From assembly GCA_904399395.1 (NCBI GenBank), contig CAJFPJ010000059.1:1-37017 (forward strand): DNA of 37,017 nt, written 5' to 3'. The position numbers were made by a program, and so were the translations under genes. This DNA is from an uncultured Clostridia bacterium (GTDB lineage Bacteria; Bacillota; Clostridia; Oscillospirales; Acutalibacteraceae). The notes below the pieces were generated by a model. That model was given only the letters and a program-made list of their open reading frames with translations, searched no databases and was not told the origin of the DNA. Below, one piece after another: positions 29,356 through 37,017 of this stretch (its first letter is position 1; each line of letters opens with the position of its first letter).

Positions 29356-30792
29356 TCATTCGATTCGTCCTCCGCAACGGAAGCAGAAATGGCTTCCTTT
29401 GGGAAGTGAAGCGCCACAGGTAGGGCACTTGACCTCATCGGCAGCTGCCGGAGCTTCTGCAGGCGCACTCGCAATGGGCGCCTCGGGAGCGGGGGTGTTT
29501 TCTACCGGTGCGGGAGAAGGCTCCCAAATATTCTTTTCCTCTTCTGGATCTGGCTGGACCGGAGGCACAAAAGCAGATTCAGGGCTGTAGAAAGATTGTT
29601 CCGCGGAAGAATCCGAATACAGATCCCCGGAAGTCTCCTGCGGGACATTCTGCTCTGGAGAGGGTTCAACCGGCAGAGAGTCGTTGATAGGTTGTGCGGC
29701 AGGTTCCTGATACGGAGCTGCATAGCCGGATGCATTCTGTGGGGAAGCAGGCTGCTGGGCAGGCGGCGCATACGGATTGGGCTGGCTGCCATAAGGATTC
29801 CCATAATAAGGAGCTTGGCCGTTCTGCTGCTCCGGCCTATTTTGCTGCGGCTGCCCATAGGGAGTGTACTGCCCGCCGTTGGGAGCGCTATATCCTCCGT
29901 AGGGATTGGGCTGTGCAGGCGGATAGCCGCCATTATATGCTTCTGCCCGAGGTGCCGAAGCAATAGCAGCATAATTGGTTTTGGAACAATAGCTGTGATA
30001 GGCGAAACTGACAACAGCCATCAGAACCATAAACGTCAAGGAAAGCACGCCGTTTATGATCAGCAAAATTTTGAAAAGGGGAGAATAATACATATAGGTT
30101 ATATAATCGATCAATGTGGAAACGGTGCCAAGAGCCGCAAGGGAAAAGAAAACACCGCAGGCGATGCTTCCACCTTTATACATGGCATTGCTATGCAAGC
30201 TGCGGCGAGCGGATCCCACGAAGCGCAGCATGGAAACCACAAACAGAATCAAAATAGTCATGACGATAGCCACAACCAAAATCACAACGGGCATTGCTAC
30301 GCTATATGCCATGCCATATTCTTCGAAGAAACCTTCAAAATAGGGAGAATTTCCCAGAGAGGACAAAAGACTTCCTCCCGCAGCCATTAGACCAATCACC
30401 GCGATAAGGCATATCGCTACCAAAAGGCACACGATCACCAATGCGATGATAGCGTATACATAAAGAATGGTAAGGCCTGCAGAGGGGGATGCGGTGGGCT
30501 TTTTACTTCTGGACTTCAGATAAATCAGCCACACGGCCAAGCACATAAGGCCCATAATTACCACACTCATTATAGTGGCTATGTAACCGCTGACTGCATT
30601 ATATCTGCTTCCATACATTCTGGAATAATCCATCACTTGAATAAGATTTGTAATTACTGTGGAAAGGGTGAAAAGGGAATATACGATTGCCACAATTAGG
30701 ATAAGCGGCTTGCGGAAAAAGCCCTTCACATTCTGCAGCCCTGTTTGATAAGGGTTTCCCTGGGGAGAAGGCTGCGAGTAATACGGATACAT
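29356..30792 (-). CDS. Membrane protein with Pro/Tyr/Gly-rich linker and C-terminal zinc ribbon
   Basis: 478 residues. Residues about 25-290 hold six or so membrane helices (for example LILIVAIVYSLFTLSTVI, IIALVIVCLLVAICLIAVIGL). About 300-400 are rich in Pro, Tyr, Gly, Gln and Asn with repeated NPYG units, and 400-455 are acidic and Pro/Ala-rich. The last 25 residues form a zinc ribbon, CPTCGASL then CFRCGGRI. Such architectures occur in Clostridia without known function. ATG 30792 has GAGGAG eight bases upstream. An earlier GTG at 30843 in the same frame, and a competing ATG in another frame at 30835, lie upstream. Confidence 0.8.
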   Translation of the reverse strand: MYPYYSQPSPQGNPYQTGLQNVKGFFRKPLILIVAIVYSLFTLSTVITNLIQVMDYSRMYGSRYNAVSGYIATIMSVVIMGLMCLAVWLIYLKSRSKKPTASPSAGLTILYVYAIIALVIVCLLVAICLIAVIGLMAAGGSLLSSLGNSPYFEGFFEEYGMAYSVAMPVVILVVAIVMTILILFVVSMLRFVGSARRSLHSNAMYKGGSIACGVFFSLAALGTVSTLIDYITYMYYSPLFKILLIINGVLSLTFMVLMAVVSFAYHSYCSKTNYAAIASAPRAEAYNGGYPPAQPNPYGGYSAPNGGQYTPYGQPQQNRPEQQNGQAPYYGNPYGSQPNPYAPPAQQPASPQNASGYAAPYQEPAAQPINDSLPVEPSPEQNVPQETSGDLYSDSSAEQSFYSPESAFVPPVQPDPEEEKNIWEPSPAPVENTPAPEAPIASAPAEAPAAADEVKCPTCGASLPKGSHFCFRCGGRIE

Positions 30793-31103
30793 AAATTTCA
30801 CTCCTCGATATAGATTTAAAGCTTGCGAGAGCCATAGGCTCACACTCCTTTATAAGTGTAATCTAAATGATGAAAGAAAACAATAGAAACCCGCAACAAA
30901 ATATAAATTTTCCTCAAAAAGAACGAAATGTAAGCCTTGGAAAGTTATTTCGTGAGCGGCGCAAATATTGGCTGAGATAGAAAGGTTTTTTATATCATTT
31001 GTTTCACATTTTTGTTAAAAAAACAAGAAATGTTCATAAATATATGATATAGTTCCTTACTGTTCTATATTTTTTGTATTCTATTAATTATGGAGGAATT
31101 AAA
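30793..31103. other. Intergenic region between divergent genes
   Basis: About 310 AT-rich bases. On the minus strand AAAGGAG at about 30845-30851 precedes an ATG at 30835 that sits in a small GAGCC-TAT-GGCTC hairpin and opens a different frame from the zinc-ribbon gene. On the plus strand I found no -35/-10 pair with correct spacing for the flavodoxin-like gene, although TATGATATAG near 31045 could be a -10. Confidence 0.5.
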
Positions 31104-31526
31104 ATGAAAGCAAAGTCCCTGCATTTTTCCAAAAGCGGCTCCGCTCAGATCATTGCGTCCGAGCTGGGGCGGGTGTATCAGTCTGTATGTGACCAAATTC
31201 CCCCAGCATATCCCTGCGAGGGTGAAAAGGTTGTATTTGTGGGCGTTGAAATGAACGGCAAAGTACCCGGCCCTGTGGACAGGTTTTGCCGTGATCTGAC
31301 CCCCGCCCGCGCCAAGAATGTGGCGATCTATGTGATTAACGGCAGTGGCTCCACAGACGGCGTGAAGGATCTATGCGCAGCTATGGAACAGAAAGGTGTT
31401 CATGCTGTGACGCCGCTTGGCATTTCTGTGAAGAGCTCCCTGTTTAAAAAGGGAATGCCCACGGATGAGGATGTAAAGAAGACGCTGGATTGGGCTGAAA
31501 AGCTGATTGCCAACGAGCTGAAATAA
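31104..31526 (+). CDS. Flavodoxin-like fold protein
   Basis: 140 residues. The order KSLHFSKSGSAQIIASEL (like the N-terminal P-loop of flavodoxins but without the T-x-T-G-x-T signature), VVFVGVEMNGKVPGPVDRF, NVAIYVINGSGSTDGVKDL and GVHAVTPLGI follows flavodoxin strands 1, 3, 4 and 5. Phosphate-loop identity with FMN-binding flavodoxins is weak, so flavin binding is uncertain. The ATG at 31104 has GGAGG seven bases upstream, and a strong terminator follows, making a single-gene unit. Confidence 0.7.
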   Translation: MKAKSLHFSKSGSAQIIASELGRVYQSVCDQIPPAYPCEGEKVVFVGVEMNGKVPGPVDRFCRDLTPARAKNVAIYVINGSGSTDGVKDLCAAMEQKGVHAVTPLGISVKSSLFKKGMPTDEDVKKTLDWAEKLIANELK

Positions 31527-31541
31527 GCCGGAAGGAAGCAG

Positions 31542-31584
31542 AAGGCCGGAAGCGGAGAAAACTCTCCGCTTCCGGCCTTTTTTC
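31542..31584. terminator. Intrinsic terminator
   Basis: AAGGCCGGAAGCGGAGA (31542-31558) pairs with TCTCCGCTTCCGGCCTT (31563-31579), followed by TTTT on the plus strand. It lies between the convergent flavodoxin-like and YyaL-like genes and probably serves both, better on the plus side. Confidence 0.92.
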
Positions 31585-31602
31585 TGCCGTTCTGTTTGCA
31601 AT

Positions 31603-33729
31603 TTATTCTGTTGGTAAAAAAGCCGGATCCAAGAGTTCCTCTTGTTTCAGAAGCTGCCAAAGTTCTTCCTGGGACCGAGCGGGGGGAAGACAGCGCCCTG
31701 CACCGCAGAGATGGGCCGTAAATCCTGAAGAGGGTAGAGCGTAACTGCCTGTGGAGGGGACGATCCGTTCCAGGGCTTCATAATTTTGAGGTGTTTTTAC
31801 CCAGCACTGAACCTTTTCATGGGAAAGGCCTCGGAGGGAATTTAGAAAGGAGGCGTCTGGCGGGAAAGCTGTGCACAGTGTGAGGGTATAAGGAGGAAGA
31901 AGTTGGTGAAGAACGGTCAGGAGCCCAAAGGCGTGGCCCGCTGGATGTTCCCTGCAACTTTTGGCAAGAAAGGCCGCGCTTCTGCGGGAAGCTTCTTCCC
32001 ACTTCCTTTTTCCGGTGGCTTCATATAAGAGTGTTAGACCAAGGGCTGCAGCGGCATTTCCAGAGGGTAGAGCGCCATCGTAGGTATCCTTCGGGCGCAA
32101 AATCAGAGACTCCGCCTGCGAGGAATAAAGGTAAAAGCCCCCCACTTCATGGTCTTCAAAGCGAGAAAGCAGTTTTTCCGCCACATCTTCTGCCTGAGAA
32201 AGGCGGTGAGGCTCAAAATCAGTTCTGTAGGCTTCCAGTAAAGCCAATAGAAGATACGCGTATCCATCAAGAGTGGCTTCTTGCTGAAAGGCACCCTCTT
32301 TCCAGCCCGAAAGGAAACTTCCGTCGGACGTCTTCAAAATAGAAAATAGAAAATCAAGAGTTTTATTTGCCGTTTCTCCATAGGAAGGGCGCTGAAAGAC
32401 TCTGGAGGCTCTGAACAGAGAGAGAATTGCCAGAGCGTTCCAAGAAAGTAAGATTTTTTCATCCCGAAAAAGGGGAAAACGGTTTTCCCTATATAAGCGC
32501 AGTTGTTTTTTCGGCTCTTCCAGAATAGGATTGAAGGAGGCCGACAGGGGCGCTTCCGCTTTCCCTTCTCCTGCATACGGCAGAAACCGGCCGGGATGAT
32601 ACGGGGCGGGGCGATGGGCGGATTCTCTCTCCGTATATGAATCCCCGATAGAGAACGCTCGGCAAAGGGCTTCGCCGGCATCTTTTCCCACAACAGCCTT
32701 CACCTCTTCAGAGGAAAACAGGTAATATTTTCCTTCTTCGCCGTCGCTGTCTGCGTCCTGACTGCAGTAAAATCCCCCTTGTGGGTGCCTCATTTCCCGC
32801 AAAAGATACTGGAGAGTCTCTTCCGCCGTCTGTTGAAACAGGGAAAGGCCGGTGAGAGAAAAAGCTTCCACATAGCAGAGAGAAAGAAGAGCGTTGTCGC
32901 AGAGCATTTTCTCGTAATGAGGAGCGTTCCACCGCCGGCCTGTCGCATATCGGAAGAATCCGCCGCCTATGGGATCACGAATCTCTCCCTTTGCAACAGA
33001 GAGGAGTGTGTGTGCTGCCATTTCGATACAAGAACCCTTCCGGTATAGATCTCCGTAGCGAAGCAGGAACAGGAGCCCCGGCGGAGATGGAAATTTCGGC
33101 GGAGGACCGAACCCGCCGTATACGGGGTCGAAGGTCTTTTCGAACTGCCTGGCAGCCTGAAAAAGTATTTCTTCTGCTTTGGCGGGGGAGATATCCGAGA
33201 CAGGATCTTTTTCCGATATCGGGGAGGCGAGAAATTCCCGAATCTTTTTTCCTGCATTGCGCAGGGTATTGGGGGAAGTTTTCCAGCGGGCTGCGGCGGC
33301 GGAAAGAATTTCGAAAAGCCCGGCCCGGCCGGAATCCTCTTTGGGCGGCAGATAAGTTGCGGCGAAAAAAGGCTCTTTTTCGGGGGTTAACAGAAGAGTG
33401 AGAGGCCAGCCTCCGCTACCGGTCATAGTCTGGCATGCGGACATATATACGGCATCGATGTCCGGGCGTTCCTCCCGGTCTACCTTGACAGAGACATACT
33501 CCCGGTTTAATAGGGCGGCAATCTCTTCATTTTCAAAGGATTCCTTTTCCATCACATGGCACCAATGGCAGGAGGAATACCCGATGCTGAGAAAAACGGG
33601 GAGCTGTTTTTCTTCAGCCAGCCGAAATGCCTCTTCCCCCCAGGGATACCAATCCACAGGGTTGTGAAGATGCTGGAGAAGATAGGGGGATTTTTGCCCC
33701 TTTAGATGATTTTCATATACGGTCTCCAT
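31603..33729 (-). CDS. YyaL/DUF255 thioredoxin-domain protein
   Basis: 708 residues, typical for the YyaL (SPATA20-like) family. The N-terminal thioredoxin-like domain starts [20 protein letters not shown] and contains WYPWGEEAF and the redox-type CHWCHVM (Cys pair near residue 54). The rest is an alpha/alpha barrel like that of glycan epimerases ([33 protein letters not shown]). Cytoplasmic; biochemical role unknown. The ATG at 33729 has AAGGAGG six bases upstream. Single gene, with a weak TATACT -10 candidate at 33785-33790. Confidence 0.92.
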   Translation of the reverse strand: METVYENHLKGQKSPYLLQHLHNPVDWYPWGEEAFRLAEEKQLPVFLSIGYSSCHWCHVMEKESFENEEIAALLNREYVSVKVDREERPDIDAVYMSACQTMTGSGGWPLTLLLTPEKEPFFAATYLPPKEDSGRAGLFEILSAAAARWKTSPNTLRNAGKKIREFLASPISEKDPVSDISPAKAEEILFQAARQFEKTFDPVYGGFGPPPKFPSPPGLLFLLRYGDLYRKGSCIEMAAHTLLSVAKGEIRDPIGGGFFRYATGRRWNAPHYEKMLCDNALLSLCYVEAFSLTGLSLFQQTAEETLQYLLREMRHPQGGFYCSQDADSDGEEGKYYLFSSEEVKAVVGKDAGEALCRAFSIGDSYTERESAHRPAPYHPGRFLPYAGEGKAEAPLSASFNPILEEPKKQLRLYRENRFPLFRDEKILLSWNALAILSLFRASRVFQRPSYGETANKTLDFLFSILKTSDGSFLSGWKEGAFQQEATLDGYAYLLLALLEAYRTDFEPHRLSQAEDVAEKLLSRFEDHEVGGFYLYSSQAESLILRPKDTYDGALPSGNAAAALGLTLLYEATGKRKWEEASRRSAAFLAKSCREHPAGHAFGLLTVLHQLLPPYTLTLCTAFPPDASFLNSLRGLSHEKVQCWVKTPQNYEALERIVPSTGSYALPSSGFTAHLCGAGRCLPPARSQEELWQLLKQEELLDPAFLPTE

Positions 33730-33935
33730 ATGAAGCCTCCTTGGGCCCGCGAAGGGCCGCGCTGATTCGTGGATGCACTCTGTCAGTATACCCAGAATAT
33801 GGGAAAATACTCGCAGGAGACAGGGGGAAGTACGTAGAGAATGTCTTCAGGGAATGTAATGTGCCCTATTGGAAGGTAAAAAGCGCTCAATACTACAAAT
33901 AAAAAATTATAAACTATTTTTGAAGGAATCCGTTT

Positions 33936-33970
33936 TTTGTGACCAGTTTGTGACCAGCCCCCTTTATAAT
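33936..33970 (+). promoter_or_regulatory. Adhesin promoter with direct repeats in place of a -35 box
   Basis: TTTGTGACCAG occurs twice in tandem (33936-33946, 33947-33957; period 11), followed after seven bases by TATAAT (33965-33970). The expected -35 position falls in the repeats and does not resemble TTGACA, so activator dependence is likely. An 11-base period is typical of OmpR-family sites. Confidence 0.65.
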
Positions 33971-34004
33971 GGGAATAGAAAAGGAATACGGGGAGGATTT
34001 TTTA

Positions 34005-34022
34005 CAGGGGGAGGGCCCCCTG
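34005..34022 (+). promoter_or_regulatory. GC-rich hairpin in adhesin leader
   Basis: CAGGGGG (34005-34011) pairs with CCCCCTG (34016-34022) around AGGG. It is about 30 bases after the predicted start and is not followed by a T-run. It may stabilise or control the mRNA. Confidence 0.5.
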
Positions 34023-34165
34023 CCCGGTATTCTGCACTTTATCGTTCACAGGAAAAATGGAAAAACAGAAAAAAGCATCTTGTTTTTGTAAAAAATAAGA
34101 CGTTTTTATGTATTTCCTGGAATGAAAAGGTACGCTTTAAATATCCACAGAAAGGGGAAGAATTT

Positions 34166-37017
34166 ATGCTGAAGAAAGCAGCAAGGAAGATTCTTTCGTT
34201 GGTCCTGGCGGCCGGCGTAGTATTTTCCGGCGGCATTTCCAATCTGTATGCTTCTGCTCAGGACGGAACGCCCAAAGACAACAGCAGCCAGATCCGGAAT
34301 GAATATGCCGTAATGGATAAGGAAGGCAATTTTATTCGTCTTGCAGAGGATCCTACCGAATCGGCAGCGGATGGAAAAGTCCAGGTTGCGAAAACAATTA
34401 CTCCAACGGATACGGAGAATGTCTTCGACATCAATCTGAAGGTCGTAACTACGGAGGAAGTGAAGGAAATCAAGATTTCCCCCGATGCGGCCGTGGTGTT
34501 GGTGATGGATGTTTCCAACAGTATGAAATGGGATGTGGACGGCGATGATCCTGGCAGAGGAGAAAAAAGCCGTATTACATTGGCCAAGGATGCCGCGCAG
34601 AAATTTATCGACGGTTATACGGAGAATGCTGAAGATGCAAAACGTATGGTATCGATTGTTCAGTTCGGAAGCAACGCTCAGACGGTTCTCGGATGGACGG
34701 ACGCGGCAAATGCACAGGGAAAATCGCAGGTAAAAAATGCGATTCAGAATAATGTGCAAGTAAATTTTGAATATAAGAGCGGTAAGCACCGGGAAAGCGA
34801 TGCAGGCGGCACTAATATTGAAGGCGGTCTTATGTTGGCCCGGAATCTTCTGGATAGCTCAGCAATCGCAGATATCGATAATGTATATGTGATTATGCTC
34901 TCAGACGGCGTCCCCACTTATTATGTGGCGGATAAGGACGAATCTACAAGAGAGACCTCCTTTATTACCGGTTCTGTGGATGATGGATTTAATAGTGGTT
35001 CTACGGCGGAGTGGAACGATTATAAGGATATCAACGGAGCGGAAAGAGATGTTGGCTGGCCACCTTTCGGCTATACGGAAAAGGGCGACAATATTGCCCA
35101 GGATATCCATGATAAGACTACGGCTCTTTATACCATTTCCTTTGCCACCAGCAAGGATAAAAATACTGTAGATGGAAAAACAGTTAAGGAGTGGCTTTCC
35201 AGCTTTGCCACACAGAATTTTGACGCCACCAACGGAGAGGCGCTGGAGCTTACCTTTGAAAATATTGCCCAGATTATTCAGAACGGGGCAAAAGCGTGGA
35301 TCGTTCATGACCCTATGGGCGAAAATATCATTTTTGATACTACTTCCTCAGGCATAGGTGTGAACAATCCTAATGCGGTGGCGAATTATGACACCGCTTC
35401 CGACACCCTTACGTGGAATATCAAACAGGCTATCGCTACATCAAGCAGCAGCAACGGGGTGACTACGTATACCTATTCTCTTTCCTATCGTATTGTTCTG
35501 GATACAACCACCGCCGATTTCCAGGAAGGTGAGTGGTACCTGACCAACGGCAGGACGTATCTGACCTATATGCTGACAGAGAACGGAGAGATCGATCCGA
35601 ATCTGTATGAAGTGAATTTCAGAGTGCCTTATGTGCAAGGATTCCTGGGAGATTTCTCCTTTGTAAAGGCTGACGCGGATTATCAGAGCCATCTGCTTTC
35701 CGGTGCTGAATTCACCCTGGAAGGCACAGCCACCGGAAGCGGCAAGTCTGTTTCTATGAAAGCTGAGTCTCAGGCGGGCGGTTCCGTATCCTTCCAAAAC
35801 ATCCCTGCCGGCGTATATACTCTGAAAGAAACAGCGGCTCCTGAAGGATATGAGCTCTCTGAAAAGACTTATAAGGTAACTGTTTCCTATGGCAATGTCA
35901 CAGTAGAAGGCATGGAAAAGAATTCCAGCCAGCAGTATGTGGTTCCCAATGAGCCTTCTAAGGTTGATATTTCCGTAAAGAAGGTTTGGGAGGGCGTTGA
36001 TAAAGACGATCCGCTTCCCAATTCTGTAACTGTAACGCTCACTCGGAATGGGCAGGAAACAGATAAAACTCTTACTCTGAATGCCGGCAACAACTGGCAG
36101 GGAACCTTTACCGGTTTGCGCGAATACGACGAAAATGGGAAGAAGTATATCTATGGAATAAGTGAGAGCCCTGTCAACGGCTATACGGTTGCAGTCACAG
36201 GTGATGCGCAGAAGGGCTTCACAGTGACGAACACGTATGATCCCGGTGCTGAAGGAAATTCGGTGGATATCAGCGGTACAAAGACCTGGGTGGATCCTGT
36301 AGGAACGGAACATCCCGCTATTACCATCAATCTTCTGCAGGATGGAACTCCTATCAAGAGCGTAACCCTGGAAAACGGTGAAACCTCTTATAGCTTCACA
36401 GATCTACCCAAATATGGCACGGATGGGCATGTATATGTATATACCGTGGAGGAAGAGCCTGTAGACGGATATAGTTCCAAGCAGGATGGAAATAACTTTA
36501 TAAATACCATTAATCAGGAAAAAATTGCTGTTTCCGGCACGAAAACCTGGATCGCTCCTGAGGAAACGGTGCATCCTGACATAACGATTGTTCTGAACCG
36601 GGATGGCAAGGAGTTCGATCGTGTAACCCTGAAAAATGGTGAGACCTTCTATAGCTTTAAGGATCTGGATAAGTATGCTGCGGATGGCCATGAGTATGTG
36701 TATACGGTAGCTGAGCAGCCTGTAGATGGTTATACTTCTGAGCAGAATGGGAATAATTTCACTAACACCATCCAACAGGATAACACGGTTGCAGTATCCG
36801 GCACAAAGACCTGGATCGCTCCTGTAGGAACGGTGCACCCCGACGTGACGATTGTTCTGAATCAGGATGGCGAGGAGTATAAGCGCGTAACTCTGAAAAA
36901 CGGTGAAACCACTTACAGCTTCACCAACCTGCCCAAGTATGATTTGAACGACGGCCATGTGTACGAATATACGGTAGAAGAGCTTCCTGTAAAGGGTTAC
37001 ACCTCCAAGCAGGATGG
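34166..37017 (+). CDS. Large secreted VWA / SpaA / Cna-B repeat adhesin (partial, 3' end outside window)
   Basis: 950 codons are visible and the frame is open at the edge. The signal peptide ends near ASA (about residue 32). The von Willebrand A domain (about 105-390) has an intact metal site: DVSNS (115-119), Thr216 and Asp247. A SpaA-like pilin domain (about 495-590) has FSFVKAD and YTLKETAAPEGYELS, the Lys and Glu used for internal isopeptide bonds. A divergent Cna-B domain begins near 600, followed by Cna-B repeats of 87 and 88 residues and a third cut by the edge. A C-terminal LPXTG sorting signal would be expected beyond the window. Start: ATG 34166 after AAAGGGGAAG. Probably a cell-wall or pilus-tip adhesin. 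Confidence 0.9.
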   Translation, partial: MLKKAARKILSLVLAAGVVFSGGISNLYASAQDGTPKDNSSQIRNEYAVMDKEGNFIRLAEDPTESAADGKVQVAKTITPTDTENVFDINLKVVTTEEVKEIKISPDAAVVLVMDVSNSMKWDVDGDDPGRGEKSRITLAKDAAQKFIDGYTENAEDAKRMVSIVQFGSNAQTVLGWTDAANAQGKSQVKNAIQNNVQVNFEYKSGKHRESDAGGTNIEGGLMLARNLLDSSAIADIDNVYVIMLSDGVPTYYVADKDESTRETSFITGSVDDGFNSGSTAEWNDYKDINGAERDVGWPPFGYTEKGDNIAQDIHDKTTALYTISFATSKDKNTVDGKTVKEWLSSFATQNFDATNGEALELTFENIAQIIQNGAKAWIVHDPMGENIIFDTTSSGIGVNNPNAVANYDTASDTLTWNIKQAIATSSSSNGVTTYTYSLSYRIVLDTTTADFQEGEWYLTNGRTYLTYMLTENGEIDPNLYEVNFRVPYVQGFLGDFSFVKADADYQSHLLSGAEFTLEGTATGSGKSVSMKAESQAGGSVSFQNIPAGVYTLKETAAPEGYELSEKTYKVTVSYGNVTVEGMEKNSSQQYVVPNEPSKVDISVKKVWEGVDKDDPLPNSVTVTLTRNGQETDKTLTLNAGNNWQGTFTGLREYDENGKKYIYGISESPVNGYTVAVTGDAQKGFTVTNTYDPGAEGNSVDISGTKTWVDPVGTEHPAITINLLQDGTPIKSVTLENGETSYSFTDLPKYGTDGHVYVYTVEEEPVDGYSSKQDGNNFINTINQEKIAVSGTKTWIAPEETVHPDITIVLNRDGKEFDRVTLKNGETFYSFKDLDKYAADGHEYVYTVAEQPVDGYTSEQNGNNFTNTIQQDNTVAVSGTKTWIAPVGTVHPDVTIVLNQDGEEYKRVTLKNGETTYSFTNLPKYDLNDGHVYEYTVEELPVKGYTSKQD
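36263..37017 (+). repeat. Tandem Cna-B-type repeat units
   Basis: Units start at 36263, 36524 and 36788 (261 and 264 bases; the third is truncated). Each begins with SGTKTW and contains NGET-YSF, GH-Y-YTV and GYTSKQDG-type ends. Units two and three are closest at both protein and DNA level, which suggests recent duplication. A more divergent unit lies at about 35963-36242. Confidence 0.85.

Larger units (their letters stand above)
33730..34165. other. Intergenic region: adhesin promoter and leader
   Basis: 436 bases. The left part holds a GC-rich UUCG-like hairpin near 33745-33765 in the YyaL leader. The right part has TTTGTGACCAG repeated twice (33936-33957), TATAAT (33965-33970), a GC hairpin (34005-34022) and an A/T-rich stretch to the ribosome site of the adhesin gene. 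No coding gene was found. Confidence 0.6.

Noticed and set aside
29596-30390. 264-residue open frame on the plus strand opposite the zinc-ribbon membrane protein
   Set aside because: Low-complexity shadow of the Pro/Tyr/Gly-rich linker and hydrophobic helices; no ribosome site or motif.
33627-33902. 91-residue plus-strand frame over the start of the YyaL-like gene
   Set aside because: It overlaps a conserved N-terminus on the other strand and lacks a ribosome site.
35441-36313. 290-residue open frame on the minus strand inside the adhesin gene
   Set aside because: It is antisense to a clear VWA/Cna-B coding frame, has no domain pattern, and arises from the repeat codon composition.
36263-37017. 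Tandem repeats considered as a CRISPR or satellite array
   Set aside because: Units of 261-264 bases keep the reading frame and encode Cna-B domains; there are no spacers.

Overview
The window looks like chromosomal DNA of a spore-forming anaerobe in class Clostridia (Bacillota), perhaps an Oscillospiraceae- or Eubacteriales-like gut bacterium. Evidence for this: a CwlJ/SleB-type spore hydrolase next to a GerQ-like coat protein, a YtaF-type sporulation membrane protein, rubredoxin, a folT gene behind a tetrahydrofolate riboswitch, strong AAAGGAGG-type ribosome binding sites, and frequent TTG start codons (six genes here). The species assignment is inference. I saw no rRNA, tRNA, CRISPR array, insertion sequence or prophage.

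Layout. 1-1.3 kb (minus): cwlJ-like and gerQ-like germination pair. 1.5-6.0 kb (plus): likely operon of M32 carboxypeptidase, proC, dtd, a ferredoxin-tailed aldo/keto reductase and a CYTH protein, closed by a terminator. 6.1-7.4 kb: HIT protein plus a DUF8091-like protein with nuclease-like motifs. 7.5-9.9 kb: MATE exporter, then THF riboswitch and folT. 10-11.1 kb: methyltransferase and a stand-alone 83-residue piece of the FakA/YloV fold. 11.2-13.8 kb (minus): prfC overlapping a YhcC-like radical SAM gene. 13.8-16.7 kb (minus): VanR/VanS-like two-component system followed by a VanY-like M15 carboxypeptidase lipoprotein, with no resistance ligase. 16.8-18.3 kb: YgjP-like metallopeptidase, divergent from an ArsC/Spx-fold protein lacking the catalytic Cys. 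18.4-21.8 kb: P-type calcium ATPase (minus) and a PAP2 phosphatase (plus). 22.0-22.6 kb: a small unknown protein and rubredoxin. 22.8-25.9 kb (minus): YtrA-like GntR regulator, ABC ATPase and large permease, behind a strong promoter with an inverted-repeat operator. 26.1-28.3 kb: small XRE regulator divergent from nicotinate phosphoribosyltransferase, which has a long structured leader. 28.4-33.7 kb: YtaF, two hypotheticals, a flavodoxin-like protein and a YyaL/DUF255 protein. 34.2 kb to the window edge: the N-terminal 950 codons of a large secreted VWA/SpaA/Cna-B adhesin, still open at position 37017.

How the genes fit together. The contents are mostly housekeeping: proline synthesis, translation quality control, folate uptake, NAD salvage, calcium export and translation termination. 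Added to these are envelope functions (VanRSY-like module, PAP2, ABC exporter, adhesin) and sporulation/germination genes. The less explained material is mainly regulatory: structured leaders before pncB and the ArsC-like gene, a Shine-Dalgarno/terminator overlap with an internal promoter before the VanY-like gene, OmpR-style direct repeats in place of a -35 box before the adhesin, and a terminator-like hairpin inside the start of the radical SAM gene. Nothing here can be called a proven new system; these are the best leads.
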